64,000 nt of DNA. Origin: Armillaria gallica (Eukaryota > Basidiomycota > Agaricomycetes > Agaricales > Physalacriaceae). The stretch covers positions 186,001 through 250,000 of the forward strand of contig JBANDB010000013.1 in NCBI GenBank assembly GCA_037576215.1. Reading direction: 5' to 3'. A program made the translations under genes and the position numbers. This document shows positions 34,169 through 44,671 of this stretch, in pieces. Each line of letters begins with the position of its first letter. Within the stretch, counting starts at the first letter, position 1. The notes beneath the pieces are model-generated. The model saw only the letters and a program-made list of their open reading frames with translations, was not told the origin of the DNA and made no database searches.

Positions 34169-35559
34169 TTATGAAAACCCTAGAACTGTAAGTTTTCCAT
34201 CTGCAGAGGGACCATTCGCGCTGGCTCCAATAGGGGCGGTTGATGCAGCACCACTAGCATTTGCTGCAGAGACTGCTGCTGTCGCCGCAGCTACCGTGGC
34301 TGTGGCCGTCTCAGCCGATGCACTCGCGATGATAGACGACGCCTGATCCGGCGAGATCGTGCTTGTTGTCACTGACACTGTCCCATTCGACGCAGATGAC
34401 GCTACAGACGACCGAACAAGCTGCCCAATCGTCTGCGACGACGAGTCTATAAACGCCATCGTCGGTCCAGCCACGAGCTGTGTCGTTGCGCGGTCACGGA
34501 CATTGTTCAGAAGGGGCTGGGAATCTGACGTGATGAACAGGGCGACGGGTCCGTCAATACCTTGTGGGACGATACATGCCGACATTGGGAGGGAGATGGA
34601 AAAAGGTGCTCCGCCAACCAACATTTGGCAGAATAGATTCTGTTCGAAGAGGCGTTAGTCTGTGGGGAGCGGACTTGCTGGGAGTAGACTTACGTCGCTG
34701 GAACCGTTCAACGCGGAGGATTGGAAGGTCAGAAGAGTACCAGCACCGACAGAACCGGTATTGGTGATAGTGAGTGTAGGGTTGGCTGCACGCAATTGTC
34801 AGAACAAGAACAAAAAAGTATCAATCTCAAACGCACCTGTGACACCCAAGTCACATCCATCACCCAAGAATGGCGACGCAACAGCCAGCACCTCCTGCGG
34901 CGTGAATCCGATATCGAAAGCTTGAGGGATGGCACTCCCCGTACCAGAAAGGAGATTCAACACAGTCTGATGGCGAGCTTCGACGGTAAGAATTGAACCG
35001 GCCGCTTGCAGGAGGACGGGATCCGACAGGAGTGGAGCTGCTCCCAAATACGCTGCAACTCCCAGGTTCTCCACCACTCGCGCTGTGGCTGCCATAGTAG
35101 CGACATCGGTAAGCGCCGAGTCAAAATTGAAGGTACATGATGTGACGGGTTGCTGTCCGGCTGCCTTTAATGCAGACTTTGCGATCCAACATTAGCGGGT
35201 GCGGAAACAATACAGAACCCACGTACCTGGAGGGTAGCAGAATGGGTGGCCTCGTCGGATTGAATGACAGTAAACAACTCCGTTGGGACTGATGGGGACA
35301 AAAATCCAGCCGCCGTAAAATCAGACGCTTGGAATTTGGCCAAGGCAGACTGGTAGAACGATGACTCGAATTGCTCCAGAACATCGGCAAATTCTAAACA
35401 ACAAAACAAGAGTCAGCCTTGTTCCTCACACAACACAAACGAACAAGACGAACTGAGCACCAATATATCTGTATCCGAGCGTTTTCCGTAGAATCGGGCG
35501 GGTGCAGCAAAGGCTGCAAGAGGCGCTGCCAGGGCAAGGATAGACGTCGAATAACGCAT
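34169..35559 (-). CDS. Rds1-like secreted ferritin-like domain protein
   Basis: Five exons, 35559-35454, 35393-35227, 35176-34837, 34785-34694 and 34639-34169, give 391 aa. A signal peptide (MRYSTSILALAAPLAAFAAP) precedes a ferritin-like helical domain: FADVLEQFESSFYQSALAKF, DFTAAGF, FTVIQSDEATHSATLQ and, in the third exon, TVEARHQTVLNLLSG. The helices carry the E...EATH and E...H pattern of this family. The final third is a Thr/Ser/Ala-rich tail, possibly GPI-modified or O-glycosylated. Related fungal proteins (Rds1, late sexual development proteins) are stress- or development-induced; iron binding is unproven. The gene is tail-to-tail with EAF, 232 bp apart. The first donor is GTTCGT. Confidence 0.82.
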
Positions 35560-36242
35560 TGATAGTAAGTATCGTCTGAGCGAGTAACAAAGCCTGCTTG
35601 ATAAAGAACGTGAAAGAGTAGGGGGCGCAGCCCAATAACGAAATAGCGACTACCACAGCAGATGTTTAGCTGCGCGTAGTAAAGCAAAGGAAGCAGGAAG
35701 CACACTCACCAAGAAAAAGGAAGGGAGGGAGGGAGAAAGGTGAAAGGGGCTTTGATCGCAACCCGGTGCGGCTTTTATACCTGCCCCGCGGGAAAGTTCC
35801 GATCTGCTGGGTCTCAGCCGCAATATGATTGGTTTCGGTGTCATCGGTCACAACTAGTGTGTCGTGATAGGACAATCATCACCATGGAGACTCTACCACT
35901 GGTCAAAGCTGACTTTTCCAAGAGATTCCCCCAGGGCCCAACCAACGCTTTGCTACGAAAATGTTCTCTCACCCTGAGAATCAGTATACAATATCGGATG
36001 ATCGTAAATAGGAGGCCAACAAATTGCCAGCCAACTGAATAAGAAAAAAAATTCAATCCGGTCCTTTGGAACTCAGCTCCTTCAATCAGATCGCGCCATC
36101 CATCCAAAGCGTGCAATCTCGGGACGGTGTGGTCGGACATTGTGATCGCGGCCAATATTGATTGGCCAAGCGTTGTTGGTAGTAGTAGTGAACGTGTTCG
36201 TTGTATAAGTACATGCATGGTATCTGACACCGGCCATCACAA
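35560..36242. other. intergenic region, no gene seen
   Basis: Holds the promoter of the Rds1-like gene and the 3' UTR of the carboxypeptidase gene. No intact frame with a domain is visible. Confidence 0.5.
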
Positions 36243-38339
36243 TCAAAGCTGTCGATTGGCTATCCAATGGCTGATCAAGGTCAGAGACTCTGCAGGTTTA
36301 TCGTGCGGGACGTAAACAGGAGAAGAACGATGTCAGTATAATATAGGAACACGGGAGGATCGGCACTTATCATATGGCCAGCACCTCGAATCGTCGCGAA
36401 AGTCAGCAATGGCGTTTGCTTGATCTCGCCTGCTTTGCTATCGCCAACAAACCAATCTTCCCACTGGGCCTCATTGTATTCCTTCTTCCCGCTCCAATCC
36501 AGTTCATCGACCCACAGTTTATTCGCGACCCAATTGCCTGGATTATTACAATTCAGTTTCAGAGATAAGCAACAGTGATGTACGTACACTGCCAATCATA
36601 TGTTCCTGCATAGATCAATACCCGGATACCTCGGTCAAGGAGGCCAGCGACATAGTACTGTGTAGGTGCAACCCATTTGTCCATATGCACATTAAAGTTC
36701 TGGCCGACCGTAGAAGAACACGCAGAAAAGTTGTATGGCGTCTCCACGCCCAGTAATTCCCGGGTCTCGGGCAAATCGAGATACTTCTTGATAGCGGTAT
36801 TTTCAGTATAGCACAGGTCGTCTCCGATGCACATCTTCAAAAAGACACTGAACAATACAACCCGAAGCAATTCAACAGGGCATTACCTTGGAAATATCAT
36901 AAACGTTGCGACCTAAACCGTCGTGAGTATCCGAGTTCGAAAACTGACGAGCAGCACATACCACTCGCCCACATCCCTGTTGATAGCTCATTATCGCAAA
37001 AGTTAACTGCTGCCCGACAGTTAATGAGATCAAACTGTTCTATGCAGCCTTTCAGCATAGCCGATTGACACCGCGGTAGCTATAAAACACACTGTTGAAC
37101 GACGCGCTGGAATGCCAGGAAAATCACAAAATCTTACAGCAGTCTTCATACGAACACAAGTGCTTATTGATTGGAAGGGAACGTCGAGTGCAGCGGTACC
37201 ACACTCGATCTCATACCTTCCAGCGTATAAACTGAAACGTCTCCGTCAACGCGCTGATGATCGCCGACTACAATGAATACTCACGTTGAGATATCCGTGA
37301 TGCCATTACCAATCAATACACTCTGAAGATTTAGCGTTGGACGACCGTCAGCCCTTGCTATCTGGTTCTGGTCGTATATCTCGCTCGCAAACACCGGGAG
37401 ATAACGGCCCTACAAACGTCACTATGCGAGTGGGCATCAAAGCGGACACGCATACGAACCCCATACGACTCCCCAGAGAGATGAAGCACCCTCCCAGAAA
37501 ACTGCTTGAAAGTCTCAAAAAATATCGTGATGAACGCGTGTACATTCTTAGCAGCGGCCTCGGTTGTCTCTACGGTCTCGCCATAATCTGCATATGAGAA
37601 ACCTACTCCCACACTACAGCAGGTCACATCAGATGGAGGTGGCTGAGGTCATAGAGGGGACTTGCGGCTGATCGAGGAAAAATACGTTCGCAGCTTCGTT
37701 CCAAGAATAAGGATTCCAGACTGTTCCGTTGGAAGAAGATCCATCCATATCGATGCTGCATGGACCTGACAGGACACCAGTCAGATATCAGTGATAATCT
37801 TGCTAAGACGTTGGTGCCTAATTCCATGAGAAGTCCCATTGACGACGAGCATCCAGGACCTATACAACGGATCAGCTACAAGTTAAGTCCGAGTCTGCAT
37901 GCCTCAATAAACCCACCTCCATTTATCCACATCATAACATCATCTTGAAAAAAGTTATACAAAGAGGCGCAGATATGGGTACAGTCGTCAGACCTTCGTC
38001 GGGATTGCGCCTGCTCTCAAAGAAATAGAAGAACATATGCTTCGCGCCTTGGTCGACGTCTAGGTATCCTGTGTATACACTACGACTGGTGAGAAATGTA
38101 GCTCTGGAATAAAGCAAAAGTTGTCACTTGACTGTAGGATCGCAAAAATCTGTCTTCTTGATGCGTACACGATGTCCAGGATATCTGGGATGAGATACAA
38201 CAGTGAATTTGTCAGACTGTAAAGACGACAGCTCAGCGCTTTCAAGTTTATATGGTACTGGGCCCTCATTCAAGGGGGTCTGAAGCATAGAAAATGCATA
38301 GAAAGGCAGTAGAGAAAACAAGAGAACTGCGTATCTCAT
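36243..38339 (-). CDS. serine carboxypeptidase, S10 family (CPY-like)
   Basis: Thirteen exons: 38339-38128, 38085-37994, 37943-37917, 37859-37818, 37765-37666, 37613-37460, 37409-37285, 37231-37138, 37079-36962, 36912-36887, 36834-36588, 36537-36371 and 36311-36243, giving 490 aa, the usual size. Signal peptide MRYAVLLFSLLPFYAFS, propeptide, then CDPTVNRSVYTGYLDVDQGA, MWINGGPGCSSSMGLLMEL (oxyanion hole), FFLDQPVGVGFSYAD, LSGESYG (catalytic Ser), LIYAGTYDWQCNWV (Asp) and GAGHMVPHDKPAESL (His). Paired cysteines match vacuolar CPY. It removes C-terminal residues in the vacuole or outside the cell. Three introns are non-canonical: two GC-AG and one AT-AC. Each restores an invariant motif, so the gene appears functional. 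Confidence 0.9.
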
Positions 38340-38622
38340 GGCCGAAACAGAGAAGTTACTGGTCGGAGTTACAATGGAGAACGCGAGTTCAAAAGGTACC
38401 ATCCAGTAGCGGCGGAAGCCGAGTCCCCGATTCTTTCCTTTTTTAAATATCAGCAATTGTTGACTTTCTTGCGTCTTTTTCTTACTGCTGCAATATGTAG
38501 TGACTACACGGGCCATTACTCAACATCTATGTCTTTGAAGGGTAAAATCATACCTCGTTCGAAAAAGCTCGCTCGGTGGCGGCCTTCGCCGCCACCAGCT
38601 CGCATTTTCTCACTCGGTTTGT
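38340..38622. other. carboxypeptidase promoter region
   Basis: Upstream of the carboxypeptidase start, before the repeat nest. A perfect 9-bp stem with a 4-nt loop (GGTGGCGGC ... GCCGCCACC) lies at 38575-38596. Confidence 0.4.
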
Positions 38623-38827
38623 TTACAGCTCTTTTCATAATTATGCGGAATCCCCGTTTTGAAAAATCTGTATGGTCTTGTTTGCATCACAAGATAGCCT
38701 AGTCTGCAATCGCTAAGGGGGTTGACTCTCGACCACGATTTTTTCATCACGTGCAAATCATGTGCTGTATAGTACAAAGCAAATTAACTCATTAAGAGGC
38801 GCCTCCGCCTACCTAAAAATCAGTATT

Positions 38828-39181
38828 ATGGGTGACTTAGACGCGTCATCCGATATCTTTTACTTCAATTCCTCCGAAGGGATCAAATTATGCCGACAAG
38901 TTGCCCGGCCGGTCCTAGAATATGACCCTCATGACTATTCGCTTGACATTGCGACCGAGATCATTGATGGACAGGACTGCCTCGTTCGTGCAGCCTGCGG
39001 ATCTGGGAAAACGGGAATCATGGCGCTTCTAACCATTGTCATTGTGCATTTTGGAGCCAATCCCGGCATTGTTCCGCCGACCTTCCCGAAGAAGTTTGTC
39101 AACAATCCAGCCATTATTGTGATATGCCCCACAAATGCGCTCGAAGTGGCATTCCGGGTGTCGACGCAGCGGTGGAGCTAA
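38828..39181 (+). pseudogene. truncated RecQ-type (DEAD/DEAH) helicase fragment
   Basis: An open frame of 117 codons from ATG 38828 (MGDLDASS) carries the start of a superfamily 2 helicase: an upstream region DPHDYSLDIATEIIDGQDC, motif I ACGSGKTGIMALL with the Walker A lysine, then NPAIIVICPTNALEV, the motif Ia region. Similarity ends there and the frame stops at 39181, so motifs II-VI are missing. Such helicases are common in repeat regions of Agaricomycete genomes. The ATPase cannot be functional as it stands. Confidence 0.65.
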
Positions 39182-39349
39182 AAATCGTGCCAGGTTCGTC
39201 TCCGAGAGGATGAAGTCCTGCAAGACCGGGAGTAAAGGAATGAAAGGTATTTGGAGACATGGGAACGGCATGAATTGGTGATACATTGCTGAAAGATAGT
39301 CTGAGTGGATTCCGTTCATGATTTCGAGGTAGTTGGGAGCCCATAAATA

Positions 39350-39604
39350 CTGTATGTACTTGTATGAATGAAACGGGGTACGCCCGCGTTACGGATTTGT
39401 GGATGAAACGAGACCGATATCTGGCGTTACGTTTCTTCAATAGGAAACCAAACACGATGCCAGCCTGATGGCTGGCCGAAAATTTGGCTTGTAACGCTCC
39501 CCAGGGATGAAACGCGCCCCCCGTTACACATTACAATTGCGGTTTTAGGAAACGAAACGGCCCCAGCGTTACGCGTTACGTTTCATTCATACAAGTACAT
39601 ACAG
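39350..39604. mobile_element. Tc1/mariner-type MITE with 26-bp perfect TIRs and TA target site
   Basis: The left end begins CTGTATGTACTTGTATGAAT and continues to GAAACG; the right end is the exact reverse complement. Each end is flanked by TA, the target duplication of Tc1/mariner elements (the perfect palindrome including TA is 28 bp). The 255-bp element has no coding capacity. Inside are several copies of CGTTACG and GAAACG-like words. It sits within the 1-kb element that carries the helicase fragment, so it probably inserted later. Confidence 0.8.
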
Positions 39605-39738
39605 TAAGTTAAATAGAGGTAACGACACTAAACGAAGTTGGATTCAACAGAATCGCGCGCGCGGTAGCTGGTCACATGATTTTGTCCGAATAAGGTATAA
39701 GTTCAAAAAATCGTGGTCGAGGGTACACGGTGTGTCTG

Positions 39739-39799
39739 CTAGCAGACTCTTATTTCAAATCTCGACTGCTTGCCTGTCAAGAGATAAGAGTCTGCCTAG
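39739..39799. repeat. hairpin-forming inverted repeat
   Basis: CTAGCAGACTCTTAT at 39739-39753 pairs with ATAAGAGTCTGCCTAG at 39784-39799 (one bulge). It is just outside the right end of the inner element. Confidence 0.5.
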
Positions 39800-40581
39800 G
39801 GGAGACTAAAGATAGCCCAGTGCGAGAACTATTGCTTTTTTATTGGCTCAATTCGTTGTCTTGCATCCCGCCCTTGCTCATTCAATACATTTGACCATCA
39901 ATGCAATAAACAGTGTGCCATTATGATACTTATTGGTGCAAATTTGCCGCTATCTAACCGCAAATCCAAGGTCCCGACTCCCATGATCACATCTAATTTG
40001 CGTGGCGACTCGCCGCATCCGCGCCTAGTTCAACATCAATGAATACATGCGCTGTGAGTCTACTGCAGTTTTCCGGAAGTCATAAATAAGGAGCAGGCGG
40101 AATAAAATACCTCTGCCGGTGCTCAGAGTATTCCTAGGGCCGTGACTGGTAGCACTATTGGGAGTCCAACGCCGCAAAGTGTATCTTGCAATAAGATATT
40201 CATAGGATCCTCGTTGCCCTTGCAAATACATACCGAATAATTAGGGTCTGTAAGAGAGAGTCAAGATAGATAGAACCTCGGTGTCTCGTCAAGAGTCGAA
40301 GTGAACGACGACTCGGACGAGCATTGAGTCTTGACCAATATCCCAGGTTCGTCACGCACCCAGGATCCCACCTGTACAGTATATTTGGGTATATGGCATG
40401 CCAGAGGAGCAGATACAGCCGGTAAAGGTCTTCAGATGCAGGAAATAGGCATTGTAGCATAGGCGGGCACGTCCAGGGCATGACATAGTGGGAAGAGAGA
40501 GAGCTGGGACCGTGTGAACCAAACATGAGCACATAAGATTTTCAAAACGGGGATTCCGCATAATTATGAAAACAGCTGTAA

Positions 40582-42301
40582 CTTTGTTAGTTATTCAAGT
40601 AAAGAATACCTTGGGAATACTATGCACATAACCCTAGGCCAACATAAGATATAGGATGAAAGAAGATGGGTAAGTGGGCAAGGCAGGAGCCTCAAAGGCA
40701 GTGCACAATTAAGACAAAAAACGGCGAAGAAAGATGGAGGATACGGTGGGATTCCATAACAATGGCCAGCAACTTAGAAAGACACAAGCCAGGAGTATCA
40801 GCCCAACAAGGAGAAGGAAACGGAGAAGGAAGTGCTACAAAAAGGTGGTAAAAGTAGACAGAGGGAATGAAAATTAAATATTCTTGCGAAGAGGCCTATG
40901 CTAGCCTGAGCGATACTCTTTATAAGCAAGCCAATCTCCCCAACCAATAGGGAAAAATCGGAAAGAGAGCCACAGCGGCAATCAGCTTCAGCCACTCGGC
41001 ATGACAGCCGAAGCATGCCGGATGCTCGCCAATCACCACAAATTTGTAAGCCAACCCGGAGTATAGCCCCTGTCCAGACAGTTTGGCACTACTCACGACC
41101 AGTTACGTTTTTCTACAACCCTCTGTCGTTTCCTCATCCTTCGGAAAGAATCGGGGACTCCTGGCAGGCAGTGACTGATTCGGGCCGGTGAAGATGCAAG
41201 GGAATACCACCACCACACTTACCGCTACCACGACCGCCACCGCGACCACAACCATGACCACGACCACAACCTAAAACAGCTCGTGGTATACCTACTGAAG
41301 CCTTGTTCTAGCCGCCAGTAGGATGGTGCGTTGAACGGTATCCACACCTTATCGGTTTATCAGTCCTTCTCGACATGAGCAAAGGTTCCGCGAGCAACCA
41401 CGCACCACGAAAACTCCATACCTCGCTATTTCTTCATCCCTAACACTCCCTTTCGCTCAAACTCGTCATTGACTTTGAACACTGTTCTCGTCGCAATGTC
41501 TCAGCTATGTCTTACATGGCAGTCCTCTCTCTTTTCACAACATTGCACCATTTCGACTATAGCATGAGTCTCTCCTTGCCAGGGAAGATGTCATTGAGGG
41601 AATTGTCTTACCCTTCGAGGGATATCGTTCAAGGAGCTGCGGATTTGCCTTCAGTTCATTTCTTCTTCCACGCATCCTTGCAACCTCCCTTGGTATTTAT
41701 CACTCTATAATGCCATTGCAGTGTGACAGCCATATTTCTTGACCCTCGTTATCCCGGATCGACATCATCTGCAGCTGATGTCAGCGAGGCGCAGCTGGTC
41801 TGTGATGATCAGGATCACGGTCGCTTGTCAGGATTTAGAGGGAGTGTGCACATTCGCTCTCACTTCGGGCTCATGCGCTAGTAGATAATGTTGCTACCAC
41901 CGTCACTACTTTTTACAATGAGCCATCGAGGTCGGTAGGAGTAGTTTACTTCTATTTACCTGAGCTATATCAGCGGAGATGGCCAATCAACCCAGTTTTC
42001 CAGTTTTCCTGGAATAGAGAAGAAATATTGACGCATTCTTTTGACCAGCAAACCGTCGGCTTTACCATTGATAACGGGAATCCCGACGTATTTTTTACTG
42101 TGGTCAACGTTTTATACGCTATCCATTTTCGACGGTTTTTGCCTTCCCCGAAATAGCCACTTACGAGGAGAGGTATATGCTATTCGACTGGGCGTCTTGT
42201 TTCACGTTCCGAGAAGTACGCGGTAGCAACCATCGCCCTAAAATCCGCCTCTCTGCCCAGCGTAATACATCTCTAAAATTATCTTATATAGAAACAAAAG
42301 T
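40582..42301. other. intergenic region with a short ACC-type repeat
   Basis: 1.7 kb without a supported gene between the repeat nest and the P450 stop. An imperfect (ACC/ACG)-type tract lies at about 41206-41275. Short open frames (up to 72 codons) show no domains. Confidence 0.5.
41206..41275. repeat. imperfect ACC/ACG simple-sequence tract
   Basis: A run of triplets such as ACCACCACC, ACCGCTACCACGACC and ACCACGACCACAACC. No open frame of useful length contains it. Confidence 0.6.
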
Positions 42302-44634
42302 TCAGTCGCGAGAGGCGAATGCTACTCTCAGGGGAAGTTGTGAACCCTTCTCCATCTCGCCCTCCACAGTCGGCGCCATTACGCCGACTGCCTCCCTCCG
42401 AATCTGCTCAGACTTCTTGGTTAACGAAAACTCAAAGTTATTGACAACCTCGGTAATAAATGCGTGGAGTTCGAGGACACTACAGATTTTTGTGGTTAGT
42501 GCGGCCAAAGAGGTATGAATTAGAATTGCATACGCAAATCGCCAGCCGATACAAGACCTGAGTCCTCCAGAAAAGCTGAACCTATAGCGGGAAAGTTAGT
42601 ATGGTATCTAGCTTCAGATGTAAACAGAACACACATGTTCCCGTAGACACCAATTGGTACGTCCTTGCTCGCACTTCCGCGGATCCAGCGCGCGGGATCG
42701 AAAACGTGGGCATCTTCTCCCCATACGCTCTTATTCCTTTTCGTCCATATATTTAGCAAACATCACAATGAATGTCAAGAAGGCTTCCCACCTATTATAG
42801 CCGGCAACTGACGCAATGATGAACGTCCCCTTAGGTATGGCTATCTCTTGTACCGTTTTTCCCGTCGTCAAGGTCACGGGCTTGCTCAAAGGAAGTATGT
42901 CGTCCTGAGCTGCCATCCTTGCGATATTATAAACAATTGGATGGAATCGAAGCACCTCCTATGGAACGGTGAGTTCAGGATCACAAGACAGGGCATGAGT
43001 TAACCTTCACGACTGCGGTCAGATAAGGCATACTATCCAGGTCCTGGACAGAGAACTCGGTATCACCACGAGCAAAAATGACTCTTTCTTTCTCTCTGAT
43101 CTCCGCCCTTAGTTGATCTTGTACTTCAGGATGTCTTGCAAGTTCGAGAAATGTCCAGGAGAGTGTATTTGCAGTTGTTTCGTGACCGGCAAACATAATA
43201 GTGCTGGGAGCTCGGGGATCAATAGTGAGGCTTTGGTTGAGGTAACACACTCACTTCATCTGACTGAGTAGTTCTTCTTCACTGAGTTGGGTCTTCGGGT
43301 TTTCCGAAACATTTGCTTTCACTGGCGAGTAAAGGTTCAGTCAGTTAAAATGCACGCCGAAAAGAGGAAACATACCTAACAAGCTCATGATATCCCTCTT
43401 AGGTTTGTCCGCGGCAAGTGCTTCGTACTTCTCAATCAACAACTGCTTTGCGACCTGACGGGTTAAATCGTGCGACATTCTGAGATGCTCCAGTCGTTTG
43501 ATTGGTGCCTTCACAACAAAAAGTCGTACAACCCATTTAGGCAGCCAGTCCATCAGACAAAACGATAAGGTGCTATTGTCGGTAGCTGCGGCGAAAGTGT
43601 CAAACCTGTGGAGCGAATTATTCATTAGAGCTTCTCTCGAATTAAAAGACTGAGCTAGCTGACAACAGATTTGTATACGCGATGGTCAGAGGCTTGGCTG
43701 AGTCGTCGAGAGCGCCAAACTGATAATCGAATGCGGCTAGAAATATTGTTGGACAAGGGGACAAGTTAATGGGATATGGGCATAAGTAGCATACCTTCGC
43801 CGATGGCATCCAATGTTGCACGCGACGTCCACGAAGGGATGTCGATAACAAGAGACTGTTCTTCAGTTGCGGAGACGAGCTCCTTCCATTTCGAAACCAT
43901 CTTCATAAAAATGGGATATTCAGCAATCATCGTACCGTAAAATAATGCCATTCATAATTCATATTTACCTTCCTAACATGCGTGAAAAACACCGGCACAT
44001 AATATTTTGCTTCCGGTCCTCCAAAACCGGGTAGGAGAACTTTGCGATGTCTCTTATGGTCATTGCCTGAGTAAGAAATGAAAAGATTAACATACAGAGG
44101 CCGTAGTTTTTAATTGCAGACCTTCGACGAAGAGAATTCCAGTCCCGTTAAGCAGTCGCCCTATCTCCTTGCGGCCTGGGGGTTTGATAAATCTGTATCC
44201 GCTGGTTTGGTATATGTATTGAAGCGCCTTGGGATCGGAAACCAGGAGACGATCTTCCTGCACGAAAAGACCGTCAGCAACTGGACAAGTAGCCAGTAGA
44301 GAATCGCTTGCCCCAAGCGCTGCTCGGACTCGAACAATGTCGCCATACTGGCCTTGCCATTTAAAGTCCATCTAAATTCAGCGTGAAACCACAAGAAGAA
44401 CTGGTTGAGGTTGGTCGACTTACTTCTCCTGCTTCGCCTTTGAGAAGTTCGGGTAAGTTTCCTATTGAAATATGAGAAACAGCCAAAGGAAATGGTACGT
44501 CAAAACGTGCCATAGAGCCAAGATTTCCATTGCGGCCCAGGAACATTGGCAATCGATACGCGTCTAAGCCGTTTGTATACAAGGTACACTGCACTGAGCA
44601 GACAGACAGACGACAGAGTGAGGAGTAAAGCCAT
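42302..44634 (-). CDS. microsomal cytochrome P450 monooxygenase
   Basis: Fourteen exons: 44634-44511, 44461-44424, 44371-44312, 44257-44122, 44066-43969, 43900-43795, 43736-43664, 43605-43376, 43321-43255, 43203-43005, 42958-42792, 42736-42635, 42581-42534 and 42479-42302, giving 541 aa. An N-terminal membrane anchor (ALLLTLSSVCLLSAVYLVY) precedes VPGP. Later come GNDHKRHRKVLLPGF (helix C WxxxR equivalent), the I-helix MFAGHETTANTLSW, the ExxR motif in EVLRFHP, FDPARW (PERF region) and the heme loop FSGGLRSCIGWRFA with the cysteine ligand. Substrate is unknown; no pathway partners adjoin it. Introns 1 and 3 have GC donors. An in-frame ATG at 44657 would add eight residues. Confidence 0.92.
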
Positions 44635-44665
44635 GATGAGGATCCGTTGTCCAACATGCATAGAA

Positions 44666-44671
44666 TATATA
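44666..44671 (-). promoter_or_regulatory. TATA-like sequence upstream of the P450 gene
   Basis: TATATA on the minus strand ends 32 nt before the ATG at 44634. It is so close to the start that it would imply an extremely short leader, so its role is uncertain. Confidence 0.3.

Larger units (their letters stand above)
38728..39721. mobile_element. inner element bounded by 17-bp inverted repeats
   Basis: CTCGACCACGATTTTTT at 38728-38744 recurs as its exact reverse complement at 39705-39721. The roughly 1-kb interval contains the helicase fragment and a small MITE. Whether these arms are true transposon ends is not proven; no target duplication was recognised. Confidence 0.5.
38623..40581. repeat. 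outer inverted repeat pair (about 45 bp arms, 1.96 kb apart)
   Basis: The left arm, about 38623-38669, and the right arm, about 40537-40581, are reverse complements with few differences; both include CATAATTATGCGGAATCCCC followed by GTTTTGAAAA. They could be the ends of a larger element or an inverted duplication. Other repeats are nested inside. Confidence 0.65.

Noticed and set aside
36281..36370. 77-nt GT-AG intron at the end of the carboxypeptidase gene
   Set aside because: It would remove VPHDKPAE, the conserved residues after the catalytic His; the AT-AC splice preserves them.
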